DNA of 64,000 nucleotides from Onthophagus taurus (lineage: Eukaryota > Arthropoda > Insecta > Coleoptera > Scarabaeidae). Positions 22,570 through 33,480 of this stretch are shown one piece after another. Every line of letters starts with the position of its first letter. Position 1 is the first letter of the stretch. Where the stretch lies: contig NC_091973.1 of NCBI RefSeq assembly GCF_036711975.1, positions 7,068,001 to 7,132,000 of the forward strand. The letters are read 5' to 3'. A program made the translations under genes and the position numbers. Under the pieces are notes generated by a model that saw nothing but the letters and a program-made list of their open reading frames with translations, was not told where the DNA came from and made no database searches.

Positions 22570-25500
22570 AAATAAAAATTGCAAAATTCGAAAAAATTGT
22601 CGATCAATTCAAAAATTTATTTCTCAAGAACTGAAAGTGATTTTTTAAAACGGCTTGTTGTATTAAAAAGAGGATACTTTAATTAATAATTGGTGATATT
22701 TGCACAAGGATCCTTCAAGAAATTAATTTTATAGCGAATTTTGAAAATTATCGATGAAAATTGCAAATTATTAAAATTTCAAATATTGTTTTCTCAAAAA
22801 CTAAAAGTTATTTTTCAAAACGGGTTCGGTCATTGGAAAGAGGACACTTTTATTAACACTTTGGGAAATTTTCATACTCATATTCCAGGAAATGGATTTT
22901 ATACGAATTTTTAAAACTTAATCGACGAAAATTGCAAAATCGATTATTTCAAAAATTTATTTCTCAAGAACTAAAAGTGATTTTTCAAAACGGATTTTTG
23001 CATTAAAATGAGGATACTATAATTAATAATTGGTGATATTTCCACAAGGGTCCTTCAAGAAATTAATTTTATAGCGAATTTTGAAAATTATCGATGAAAA
23101 TTGCAACATCGAAAATTTTATCAAAACTTCAAATATTGTTTTCTCAAAAACTAAAAGTTATTTTTCAAAAGGTGTTGGTTTATTGGAAAGAGGACACTTT
23201 TATTAACACTTTGGGAAATTTTCATACTGATATTCCAGGAAATGGATTTTATACGAATTTTTAAAACTTAATCGACGAAAATTGCAAAATCGATTATTTC
23301 AAACATTTATTTCTCAAGAACTAAAAGTGATTTTTCAAAACGGCTTTTTGTATTAAAAAGAGGATACTTTAATTAATAATTGGTGATATTGCCACAAGGA
23401 TCCTTCAAGAAATTAATTTTATAGCGAATTTTGAAAATTACAACATCGAAAATTTTATCAAAACTTCAAATATTGTTTTCTCAAAAACTGAAAGTTATTT
23501 TTCAAAACGTGTCGGTTCATTGGAAAGAAGACACTTTTATTAACACTTTGGGAAATTTTCATACTCATATTCCAGGAAGTGGATTTTATACGAATTTTTA
23601 AAACTTAATCGGAAAAAATTGCAAAATTCGAAAAAATTGTCGATCATTTCAAAAATTTATTTCTCAACAACTAAAAGTGATTTTTCAAAACTGTCTTTTA
23701 CATTAAAGAGAGGATACTTTAATCAATAATTGGTGATATTTCCACAAGGATCCTTCAAGAAGTGAATTTTATAACGAATTTTGAAAGTTATCGATGAAAA
23801 TTGCAATTATCAAAACTTCAAATATTGTTTTCTCAAAAACTAAAAGTTATTTTTCAAAAGGTGTTGGTTTATTGGAAAGAGGACACTTTTATTAACACTT
23901 TGGGAAATTTTCAAACTCATATTCCAAGAAATGGATTTTTTACGAATTTTTAAAACTTAATCGACGAAAATTGCAAAATCGATTATTTCAAAAATTTATT
24001 TCTCAAGAACTAAAAGTGATTTTTCAAAACGGCTTTTTGTATTAAAAAGAGGATACTTTAATTAATAATTGGTGATATTGCCACAAGGATCCTTCAAGAA
24101 ATTAATTTTATAGCGAATTTTGAAAATTGCAACATCGAAAATTTTATCAAAACTTCAAATATTGTTTTCTCAAAAACTGAAAGTTATTTTTCAAAACGTG
24201 TCGGTTCATTGGAAAGAAGACACTTTTATTAACACTTTGGGAAATTTTCATACTCATATTCCAGGAAGTGGATTTTATACGAATTTTTAAAACTTAATCG
24301 GAAAAAATTGCAAAATTCGAAAAAATTGTCGATCATTTCAAAAATTTATTTCTCAACAACTAAAAGTGATTTTTCAAAACTGCCTTTTACATTAAAGAGA
24401 GCATACTTTAATCAATAATTGGTGATATTTCCACAAGGATCCTTCAAGAAGTGAATTTTATAACGAATTTTGAAAGTTATCGATGAAAATTGCAATTATC
24501 AAAACTTCAAATATTGTTTTCTCAAAAACTAAAAGTTATTTTTCAAAACTGGTTGGTTCATTGGAAAGAGGACACTTTTATTAACACTTTGGGAAATTTT
24601 CATACTCATATTCCAGGAAATGGATTTTATACGAATTTTTAAAACTTAATCGACGAAAATTGCAAAATCGATTATTTTAAAAATTTATTTCTCAAGAACT
24701 ATAAGTGATTTTTCAAAACGGATTTTTGCATTAAAAACAGGATACTATAATTAATAATTGGTGATATTGCCACAAGGATCCTTCAAGAAATTAATTTTAT
24801 AGCGAATTTTGAAAATTGCAACATCGAAAATTTTATCAAAACTTCAAATATTATTTTCTCAAAAACTGAAAGTTATTTTTCAAAACGTGTCGGTTCATTG
24901 GAAAGAAGACACTTTTATTAACACTTTGGGAAATTTTCATACTCATATTCCAGGAAGTGGATTTTATACGAATTTTTAAAACTTTATCGGAAAAAATTGC
25001 AAAATTCGAAAAAATTGTCGATCATTTCAAAAATTTATTTCTCAACAACTAAAAGTGATTTTTCAAAACTGCCTTTTACATTAAAGAGAGGATACTTTAA
25101 TCAATAATTGGTGATATTTCCACAAGGATCTTTCAAGAAGTGAATTTTATAACGAATTTTGAAAGTTATCGATGAAAATTGCAATTATCAAAACTTCAAA
25201 TATTGTTTTCTCAAAAACTAAAAGTTATTTTTCAAAACGTGTCGGTTCATTGGAAAGAAGACACTTTTATTAACACTTTGGGAAATTTTCATACTCATAT
25301 TCCAGGAAATGGATTTTATACGAATTTTTAAAACTTAATCGACGAAAATTGCAAAATCGATTATTTCAAAAATTTATTTCTCAAGAACTGAAAGTGATTT
25401 TTCAAAACGGCTTTTTGTATTAAAAAGAGGATACTTTAATTAATAATTGGTGATATTTCCACTAGGATCCTTCAAGAAATTAATTTTATAGCAAATTTTG

Positions 25501-25780
25501 AAAATTATCGATGAAAATTGCAAATTATTAAAATTCCAAATATTGTTTTCTCAAAAACTAAAAGTTATTTTTCAAAACGGGTTCGGTCATTGGAAAGAGG
25601 ACACTTTTATTAACACTTTGGGAAATTTTCAAACTCATATTCCAAGAAATGGATTTTTTACGAATTTTTAAAACTTAATCGACGAAAATTGCAAAATCGA
25701 TTATTTCAAAAATTTATTTCTCAAGAACTATAAGTGATTTTTCAAAACGGATTTTTGCATTATAAAGAGGATACTATAAA
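22570..25780. repeat. Satellite S1 array with a 689-bp higher-order unit
   Basis: Same satellite as at 3335-8245 but in the opposite orientation. The marker ATTGGAAAG falls at 22832, 23182, 23519, 23871, 24208, 24560, 24896, 25248 and 25588. Spacings in the middle alternate 352 and 336-337 bp, so the true repeat there is 688-689 bp, made of two dimers (four monomers). One dimer type carries GGTGTTGGTTTATTGG or GGTTGGTTCATTGG, the other CGTGTCGGTTCATTGG. The array ends about 270 bp upstream of the ANKRD27 start codon. Confidence 0.92.
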
Positions 25781-25789
25781 CAAGGGCTT

Positions 25790-26056
25790 GTTGTCTGTTC
25801 GAATAATTTTTGGAATCACTGTACATAGCAGGCTGGTAAAATAGTTTTCGTTTTTTTAAATGGCGGCATAAGCCGATAAAGTAGGTTCATATTCGATTGT
25901 TATTATGACATTTCAGTGACATTTAATACTCGTACAATGTTTAGTTTTTGTAATTTACCTTTTTAAAAGGTTTCAAATAAGTAAGTATTTTTTTTTTTTT
26001 TACTTTCAACCCTCAATTAATTATTAATTTGAAATTGGTCTTAGAAATTATTAACG
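25790..26056 (+). promoter_or_regulatory. Probable promoter and 5' UTR of the ANKRD27 gene
   Basis: Non-repetitive sequence between the satellite and the ATG at 26057. A candidate 5' UTR intron runs from GTAAGTATTTT (donor at about 25981) through a T-rich tract to TTGGTCTTAG just before the start codon. No TATA box is evident. This is inference from splice-like signals only. Confidence 0.35.
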
Positions 26057-28492
26057 ATGGGGACGGAGTATGATGAAAACTTGAATGAAAATGAATTTTT
26101 TAAACAACTGAAGAAAAACTTTCATGATGTTCTTCGGACGGCATCAGATAACAACTGGATCATTTGCATACCTCGAAAAGGATCATTTAGTGATTTAAAA
26201 TTAACAAAGATTGACGTTTTGGAACATATTTTAATACGAGGTTTAGAATATCGCAATTTAACCGGGAAAGTGGTTAAGAAAGAAGGCAATAATTTAATAT
26301 ATGAAAATAGAACTGTTTCAATTCTGTTCTATGAGGATTTTGTTATTAAAAATTCAAAATTTTCTATTTGGTGTATTGACCAATTTTTATTTGGCAATAT
26401 TGAAAATCTTGAATTAAAGAGTATACAGATAAATAATTTTACAGATTGTATAAATTTATTGTGGAATGATAATTGTTTGGTTTTGGATGAGATTAATAGT
26501 TTGGTAGAGATATTTTTATCAAAAAACCATTTAAATGGCGATGATTTTGATATAAAACGCTTACAAAATGATATTAAAGATTTATTTGATAATTGTTTTG
26601 AGGTTGCTTTAACTTTTGGGTATGAACAGGATGACAACTTGATGAAAAATTTAAAACTATCAGTTGAATCATTTATGCAAGTATGTTTAAAAGAACATTT
26701 ATTTAATTATATTTGCGATTATACAGCAGCAAGCGATGCGAATATCAACAAAATAATCAGAAATTCCCAACAAATATCACTAAAAAATTTTGAATTAGAA
26801 AAATATTTCGAGATAATCCCATTGGCACGCTTAGAACTAAACAAAATTAATAACGGAAACGTCGTTTTAAACAAAATTATTTGTTTAAAACGCGTTTTTA
26901 ATATATTAAAAGGCGTGGACGCCGAAATTTTATTAAAAATCTTTATTTTTTTAATAATAAAGTCGAACGTTTTTAATTGGATCGCAAATTTAGTTTTTAT
27001 AACAAACTTTCATTTTAGCAAAGCCAACTTCTGCGATGAAAACGATTTCATAATAACAACATTAAACGCCGCTTTAAAATTTATAACCGAAAATGATTTA
27101 AAAATAAACGAGCAACTGGAAAAGAATTCATTTAATTCGATTATTAAATTAATAAAAGACGGCAATTTAACGATGTTAATTAAAAAATCTTTTTTAAAAG
27201 TAGAAAATAATTTCATTAATCAGCTTTGTCATCCCTTATGCTCCTGCGATTCGTGTGAAATTTTATTAAAAGCAAATCAAAATTGCGAAATTGATGAAAA
27301 AGGTGCATCTTTTTTACATCACGCGTCTAAATATAATCATCCCGATATAATTCATTTTTTAATCATCGAAGGTTTCAATATAAATTCCCCCGATTTTAGA
27401 GGTTACACCCCTTTGCATTACGCGGTTAGTTATGGAAATCAACACGGAACTTTTTTATTATTACATTCGGGTTGTAACGCTAATTTAAAAGATTTTGAAG
27501 AAGGAAATACGCCTTTACACGTTGCTGTTAAAAACGGACACGAGAATTGCGTCGAAGCTTTGTTATTTTTTACAAATAACAATGGAGAAAATATTGACGT
27601 TAATTGTTTAAATAATAACAACGATACTCCGTTACATTTCGCGGCTAAATTTGGGTATTTAAACTTGGTTAAACTCCTCGTCGATTTTGGGGCGATAAAT
27701 AAAGTGAATAAAAAAGGTTTAACGCCGTTATCGTTGGCTCATAATAGTTTTATTAAAGATATTTTAATAAATAATATGATTATAAACGACTACGTTATTA
27801 TTCAAATTCAAAAGGAAGAAACAAATAATTCAACAACCAAAAATTTTAACCAAATCAAAAAAATGGATTTACTTTTAAAAGCTATCGAAAATAACGATAT
27901 GCCTTTAACTTGTTTTTACATTGGCATATCATTACCTAACTTACAACAGTTTTCAGTAAATAATTGCCATCCTCTATGTAATTGCGAGAAATGTTTCGAA
28001 AAAAATTATTCACATAATTCCCAGTCAATTTCATTAGAAAATAAAAAAAATAATCTCAATATAAATTCTTGTAACCCCGAAGGTTACACCCCTTTACACA
28101 TAGCCGCCAAATTTGGACGATTAGATATTTTACGATTACTTTTAGATTCCGGCGCTTTAATAAATTCGAAAACTTGTAAAGATTTATATTCCGCGTTACA
28201 TTTGGCTTGCAAATATAAAAGAAAGCGAATAGTTAAAGAGTTATTAAAATGCGGTAATTGCTTAATTGATTCTCGCGATCATTTTGGAAATACACCCCTG
28301 CATTACGCCGTTTATAATAACGACTTGGAAATATTTGAAATGTTATTAAGCGAGGGTTGTGACTTTAATATTAAAAATAATCAAGGAGAAACTGTATGGA
28401 AAATCGCCGAAAAAATGAATCATTTAAGCATTTTAAGAATACTTAAGGAAAGGGATAAAAAGGAGCGTTGTTCCGCCGAATTTTTATTGTAA
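26057..28492 (+). CDS. Ankrd27: VARP / ankyrin repeat domain-containing protein 27
   Basis: A single uninterrupted ORF of 811 residues. The N-terminal region (1-115) resembles VARP. Residues about 240-345 form a VPS9 domain (LKGVDAEILLKIFIFLIIKS and FITNFHFSKANF), the Rab21-family GEF module. Cysteine motifs CHPLCSCDSC (391-400) and CHPLCNCEKC (637-646) are the two zinc 'fingernails' that in VARP bind the retromer subunit VPS29. Ankyrin repeats lie at about 410-580 (TPLHYAV, TPLHVAV, TPLHFAA, TPLSLA) and 675-800 (TPLHIAA, SALHLAC, TPLHYAV). In animals VARP acts on endosomes, linking Rab21/Rab32/38, retromer and VAMP7 in recycling to the surface. It is shorter than the human protein (about 1050 residues), and no intron is visible in the coding part, which is unusual for such a long gene in this window. 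Its 5' side abuts satellite S1. Confidence 0.93.
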   Translation: MGTEYDENLNENEFFKQLKKNFHDVLRTASDNNWIICIPRKGSFSDLKLTKIDVLEHILIRGLEYRNLTGKVVKKEGNNLIYENRTVSILFYEDFVIKNSKFSIWCIDQFLFGNIENLELKSIQINNFTDCINLLWNDNCLVLDEINSLVEIFLSKNHLNGDDFDIKRLQNDIKDLFDNCFEVALTFGYEQDDNLMKNLKLSVESFMQVCLKEHLFNYICDYTAASDANINKIIRNSQQISLKNFELEKYFEIIPLARLELNKINNGNVVLNKIICLKRVFNILKGVDAEILLKIFIFLIIKSNVFNWIANLVFITNFHFSKANFCDENDFIITTLNAALKFITENDLKINEQLEKNSFNSIIKLIKDGNLTMLIKKSFLKVENNFINQLCHPLCSCDSCEILLKANQNCEIDEKGASFLHHASKYNHPDIIHFLIIEGFNINSPDFRGYTPLHYAVSYGNQHGTFLLLHSGCNANLKDFEEGNTPLHVAVKNGHENCVEALLFFTNNNGENIDVNCLNNNNDTPLHFAAKFGYLNLVKLLVDFGAINKVNKKGLTPLSLAHNSFIKDILINNMIINDYVIIQIQKEETNNSTTKNFNQIKKMDLLLKAIENNDMPLTCFYIGISLPNLQQFSVNNCHPLCNCEKCFEKNYSHNSQSISLENKKNNLNINSCNPEGYTPLHIAAKFGRLDILRLLLDSGALINSKTCKDLYSALHLACKYKRKRIVKELLKCGNCLIDSRDHFGNTPLHYAVYNNDLEIFEMLLSEGCDFNIKNNQGETVWKIAEKMNHLSILRILKERDKKERCSAEFLL

Positions 28493-28591
28493 ATAGTATT
28501 TATAGTCACTATTAAACTTTTGTAAATTATAAAAAAATTATTATTTTACCCGATGCACATCCCGATGTTTTTGGTGTCTGCGTGATATAAT

Positions 28592-28597
28592 AATAAA
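28592..28597 (+). terminator. Polyadenylation signal after ANKRD27
   Basis: An AATAAA hexamer 100 bp after the stop codon, followed by a T/G-containing stretch. It is a plausible 3' end and lies just before the MITE at 28625. Confidence 0.5.
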
Positions 28598-28624
28598 CTT
28601 TATTGTGCACCATATAACTAAATA

Positions 28625-28753
28625 CAGTGTGTTAATTAATTATCGTACCCGAATGCAACCAAATACGCAAATCGCGTATTGCAATACCTATACTGTGATA
28701 TTGGTTGCATACTTGCAATGATGACGTCGGGTACGATAATTAATTAACACACT
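28625..28753. mobile_element. Complete palindromic MITE, AGTGTGTTAATTAATTATCG family
   Basis: About 129 bp with inverted ends AGTGTGTTAATTAATTATCG and CGATAATTAATTAACACACT, flanked by TA. The interior is also partly palindromic (AATACGCAAATCGCGTATT) and contains GATATTGGTTGCATACTTGC. TA flanks suggest mobilisation by a Tc1/mariner-type transposase. This copy serves as the reference for fragments at 1205, 41718 and 43133/52275. Confidence 0.8.
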
Positions 28754-28764
28754 ATATATATATA

Positions 28765-29515
28765 CAGTGTGTCCCAGGATAGATGTTACAAGAGGTATAA
28801 TGACTTAAAAATTTTTGAATTTTATTTTAAGGTTAAGGAATTAACCCCTACTTGGTGTGAACAGAATTTTAAGAATATTTTCATATTTTGAAAACAAAGG
28901 CGGCCTTGACAGTGACTCGAAAACTATGTTTAGTTTAGGTAAAGTAATCTTTTTGTTCATGATATGGAAAAATTTTATTAAGAAAACTTGTTCAAAATGA
29001 GAAATTACGGTCATATACAAAATTTCAGAAGGATCTATCTAGTTTGGTTGAACCATCACATTTTAGTTTAAATAATATAAATATTGTATAGTAACTGAAA
29101 TGTGAACTAAAACTGACGTATAATACAATTTATTTGTTAATATTTGCGATTACTTAAGTCATTTTTTTTCTTGGCATTTTTCATTGTTTTTTTTTTCTTC
29201 ACTCTGATCTAATCTAAAATATGGTAGTTTAATCAATGTAGATAGATCTTCCTGAAATTTTGCATAATGCCATAATTTTTCATTCTGAACAGCTTTCCTT
29301 AATGATATTTTGCCGTACCATGAACAAAAATCTTACTTTACCTCAACTAAAAATAGTTTTCGCGTCACTATCAAGGCCGAGTCGATTTTCAAAATATGAA
29401 AATATACGTAAAATTCTCTCCATACCAAGCAGGGCTTAATTCCTCAGCCTTAAAATAAAATTCAAAAATTTTTAAGTCATTATACCTCTTGTAACATCTA
29501 TCCTGGGACACACTG
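28765..29515. mobile_element. Foldback mariner-like element, 751 bp, long inverted arms
   Basis: The ends CAGTGTGTCCCAGGATAGAT and ATCTATCCTGGGACACACTG are perfect inverted repeats flanked by TA. Pairing continues inward through most of the element (TAATGACTTAAAAATTTTTG; GACTCGAAAACTATG against CATAGTTTTCGAGTC-like sequence), with a centre near 29140. It has no ORF. It is probably a non-autonomous mariner derivative whose transcript would form a long hairpin. Confidence 0.85.
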
Positions 29516-29529
29516 TATATATAATTAAA

Positions 29530-29934
29530 TATATATATATATATACATAAAATAAAAAGATTCCAGACTTTAGTCTGATCTCCCGTAAGATTTATAGACT
29601 TTATAGAAACCTGGTTGGATATCTTCCGTCATTTGAGTTAAATGCAATTTTGTCATAGAGATATCGTGGCGATACTCGGTCATACTTCCTGATTCCCTAG
29701 ATGTAACGGAGGCAGCAATTTTGTATTTTCCGTATACGATAAGACGTATCATATGTCGTCCGCAGCATGGTAAATTGGTGCCATATAATTAAATTGTGAC
29801 AAGACGTAAGTATTACATAATTAATTATTGATATTATAAGACAGATACGCTCTATGAGGATAGAAGCTTCCTTAGATAGAAATATGCTTTCTTTATATTA
29901 AAATCTGTTACTTAGTACTCCACCATTCACAGGA
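29530..29934. other. Intergenic stretch with one unrecognised minus ORF
   Basis: Begins with a short TA repeat. A 60-codon minus-strand ORF (29752-29570, with MIRLIVYGKYKIAASVTSRE) has a balanced composition and might be a decayed exon, but I recognise no family and see no clear splice partner. Nothing else stands out. Confidence 0.3.
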
Positions 29935-30160
29935 ATTAGTATCTCTTTTAGGTGTTGGACACTGCAAATAATAATGTTCAACCCCAATAGGACTTTTTTC
30001 ATTGAATACAGCTTTATTTATATCAGGTTTGTCTTTAGCAACCTCATTGTAACAATCCCAATACGATATATAAAATCTCTTGTCGCAGTTTCGTCTAGTT
30101 TCCTTCTCTTCGCTTGTAATTCACCATTACATTCATTACTAAGAGAACTGTCGCTGTTAT
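29935..30160 (-). pseudogene. Second copy of the unrecognised fragment seen at 22.0 kb
   Basis: The minus strand encodes PDINKAVFNEKSPIGVEHYY then LQCPTPKRDTN, nearly the same as the fragment at 22035-22115. Further upstream on the minus strand it extends with SNECNGELQAKRRKLDE and WDCYNEVAKDK, separated by a two-base shift. The satellite S1 array starts immediately after (30165). The copy is broken and the family is unknown. Confidence 0.45.
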
Positions 30161-30164
30161 CACG

Positions 30165-32545
30165 TTCGATTATTAATTAAAGTATCCTCTTTTTAATGCA
30201 AAACGCCGTTATGAAAAATCGCTTTTAGTTTTTGAGAAATAAATTTTTGAAATGATCGACAATTTTTGTAAATTTTGCATTTTTTACTGATTAAGTTTTA
30301 AAAATTCGTATAAAATCCATTTCTTGGAATATGAGTATGAACATTTCCCAAAGTGTTAATAACAGTGTCCTTTCTCTAATGGACCAACACGTTGTGAAAA
30401 ATAAGTTTTAGTTTTTGAGAAAACAATATTTAAAGTTTTGATAAATTGCAATTTATATCGATAATTTTAAAAATTCGCTATAAAATTAATTTCTTGAAGG
30501 ATCCTTGCGGATATATCACTAATTATTAATTAAAGTATCCTCTTTTTAATACAACAAGCCGTTTTGAAAAATCGCTTTTACTTTTTGAGAAATAAATTTT
30601 TGAAATGGTCGATAATTTTTTCGAATTTTGCAATTCTCGCCGATTAAGTTTTAAAAATTCGTATAAAATCCATTTCTTGGAATATGAGTATGAAAATTTC
30701 CCAAAGTGTTAATAAGAGTGTCCTCTTTCCAATGAACCAACACGTTGTGAAAAATAATTTTTAGTTTTTGAGAAAACAATATTTAAAGTTTTGATAAATT
30801 GCAATTTATCGATAATTTTCTAAATTCGCTATTAAATTAATTTCTTGAAGGATCCTTGTGGAAATATCATCAATTATTGATTAAAGTATCGTCTTTTTAA
30901 TGCAACAAACCGTTTTGAAAAATCGCTTTTAGTTCTTGAGAAATAAATTTTTGGAATAATCGATTTTGCTATTTTCGCCGATTAAGTTTTCAAAATTCGC
31001 ATAAAATCCACTTCTTGGAATATGAGTATAAAAATTTCCCAAAGTGTTAATAAGAGTGTCCTCTTTCCAATGAAACAACCCGTTTTGAAAAATAACTTTT
31101 AGTTTTTGAGAAAACAATATTTGAAGTTTTGATAATCTCCAATTTTCATCGATAATTTTCAAAATTCGCTATAAAATTCATTTCTTGAAGGATCCTTGTG
31201 GAAATATCACCAATTATTAATTAAAGTCTCCTCTTTTTAATGCAAAAAGCCGTTTTGAAAAATCACTTTTAATTCTTGAGAAATAAATTTTTTTAATGAT
31301 CGGCAATTTTTTCAAATTTTGCAATTTTCGCCGATTAAGTTTTAAAAATTCACATAAAATCCACTTCTTGGAATATGAGTATAAAAATTTCCCAAAGTGT
31401 TAATAAGAGTGTCCTCTTTCCAATGAAACAACCCGTTTTGAAAAATAACTTTTAGTTTTTGAGAAAACAATATTTGAAGTTTTGATAATCTCCAATTTTC
31501 ATCGATAATTTTCAAAATTCGCTATAAAATTCATTTCTTGAAGGATCCTTGTGGAAATATCACCAATTATTAATTAAAGTCTCCTCTTTTTAATGCAAAA
31601 AGCCGTTTTGAAAAATCACTTTTAATTCTTGAGAAATAAATTTTTTTAATGATCGGCAATTTTTTCAAATTTTGCTATTTTCGCCGATTAAGTTTTCAAA
31701 ATTCGCATAAAATCCACTTCTTGGAATATGAGTATGAAAATTTCCCAAAGTGTTAATAAGAGTGTCCTCTTTCCAATGAAACAACACGTTTTGAAAAATA
31801 ACTTTTAGTTTTTGAGAAAACAATATTTGAAGTTTTAATAATCTCCAATTTTCATCGATAATTTTCAAAATTCGCTATAAAATTCATTTCTTGAAGGATC
31901 CTTTTGGAAATATCACCAATTATTAATTAAAGTCTCCTCTTTTTAATGCAAAAAGCCGTTTTGAAAAATCACTTTTAATTCTTGAGAAATACATTTTTTT
32001 AATGATCGGCAATTTTTTCAAATTTTGCAATTTTCGCCGATTAAGTTTTAAAAATTCGTATAAAATCCATTTCTTGGAATATGAGTATGAAAATTTCACA
32101 AAGTGTTAATGAAAGTGTCCTCTTTCCAATGAACCAACACGTTGTGAAAAATAAGTTTTAGTTTTTGAGAAAATAATATTTAAAGTTTTGATAAATTGCA
32201 ATTTATATCGATAATTTTCTAAATTCGCTATTAAATTAATTTCTTGAAGGATCCTTGTGGAAATATCACCAATTATTAATTAAAGTCTCCTCTTTTTAAT
32301 GCAAAAAGCCGTTTTGAAAAATCACTTTTAATTCTTGAGAAATAAATTTTTTTAATGATCGGCAATTTTTTCAAATTTTGCAATTTTCGCCGATTAAGTT
32401 TTAAAAATTCGTATAAAATCCATTTCTTGGAATATGAGTATGAAAATTTCACAAAGTGTTAATGAAAGTGTCCTCTTTCCAATGAACCAACACGTTGTGA
32501 AAAATAACTTTTAGTTTTTGAGAAAACAATATTCGAAATATCACC
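30165..32545. repeat. Satellite S1 array, third copy, about 353-bp dimer
   Basis: About 6.8 dimers in the same orientation as the intronic array at 3335-8245. The marker spacing is 353, 338, 353, 353, 353, 353 bp. Two internal dimers around 31010-31720 are nearly identical, pointing to recent local duplication. The array stops where the inverted junction sequence shared with 34765-34845 begins. Confidence 0.92.
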
Positions 32546-32620
32546 AATTATTAATTAAAGTATCTTCTTTTTAGAGTTGCTTCGTTAGTTAAATCAGCAT
32601 CAAAAAAGTTCATTTAGGGT
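32538..32620. repeat. Left arm of an inverted repeat bracketing SIRT5
   Basis: S1 satellite edge followed by AGAGTTGCTTCGTTAGTTAA and ATCAGCATCAAAAAAGTTCA. The inverse appears at 34765-34845 (TTAATTAACGAAGCAACTCT). Arms are about 80 bp with a few mismatches and enclose 2.1 kb containing the whole SIRT5 gene. Confidence 0.8.
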
Positions 32621-33480
32621 ATCACTTCAGAAAAGCACCAGAAATTATAACCATAATGGCCGGATAGGTATGCTGGATAACCGGATATCCGGCCGAATAT
32701 CCGACAAACATGCATAAACGACTTTAAGGAACGTTTAAATATCCAACGATCATAAAATTTCTTTCTAAATCTGCAAAAAAAAGTTTTTATGGGTTAACAC
32801 CAAGATAAACACTCGAACGATTCCAAAAACCGCTTTTACATTCAAAATAAACAACTACAAAAGTAAAAATAAGTACAATTATCACAGTTAACATTCAGGG
32901 GTTTGTCGTGAAAGTTGACAGAGAAGATCCCGGTTGAGAGCGGTGTATCAAGCACTTCATCAGGAATGTCGGTTATATTCTTGCTCAGACAACTCTGGAA
33001 AATAAATCTGAATATTATCTTTGGTTTGAGTTCTTGTTATTAAAATGAATCACAAGGTCATGTTTGCTTTTTAATTCTAACAACATTTCCTTCCATGATC
33101 TGAATTTATATCTTTGCGAAATTAATTGAAATAATTGTCACCAAAGAGTTGATGACTTCTTGCAAATGCTTGGGGAGTGTTTTACTGACAAGAGTATCAA
33201 ATGTCAATATGGTAAAGGTACTATTACAAAAGAAAAAAAACACATGGTTGATAATATACGTTTAAATACCATATAAAAATAACTAGACACAATAATAAAT
33301 GTATTGCGCGTTTAAATAACAATCCAAATAATTTGAAAAATTTTAACAAAATAACATTTTCTAAAATTCAGTACTTCTAATTATAAGTATTATGTAAGAA
33401 AGTAATTCTTAATAAATTATTAGGAATGGAGCTTAACTATTTTTGTATTAAATAATATTTAAAAAATAAACAAGATACTG
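32621..33480. other. Intergenic stretch 3' of SIRT5
   Basis: Mostly AT-rich, without a supported gene. A short GC-richer segment at 32655-32705 repeats GGATA-type words around palindromes (AACCGGATATCCGGCC). The remainder shows no readable domain. No AATAAA-type signal was identified for SIRT5 in the part checked. Confidence 0.3.

Noticed and set aside
22570-25780. Possible CRISPR-like regular spacing
   Set aside because: The whole unit is repeated without unique spacers, and the context is an animal nuclear genome.
32655-32705. GGATATCCGG palindromes as a regulatory array
   Set aside because: Only a few words in about 50 bp with no regular spacing; nothing ties them to a known factor.
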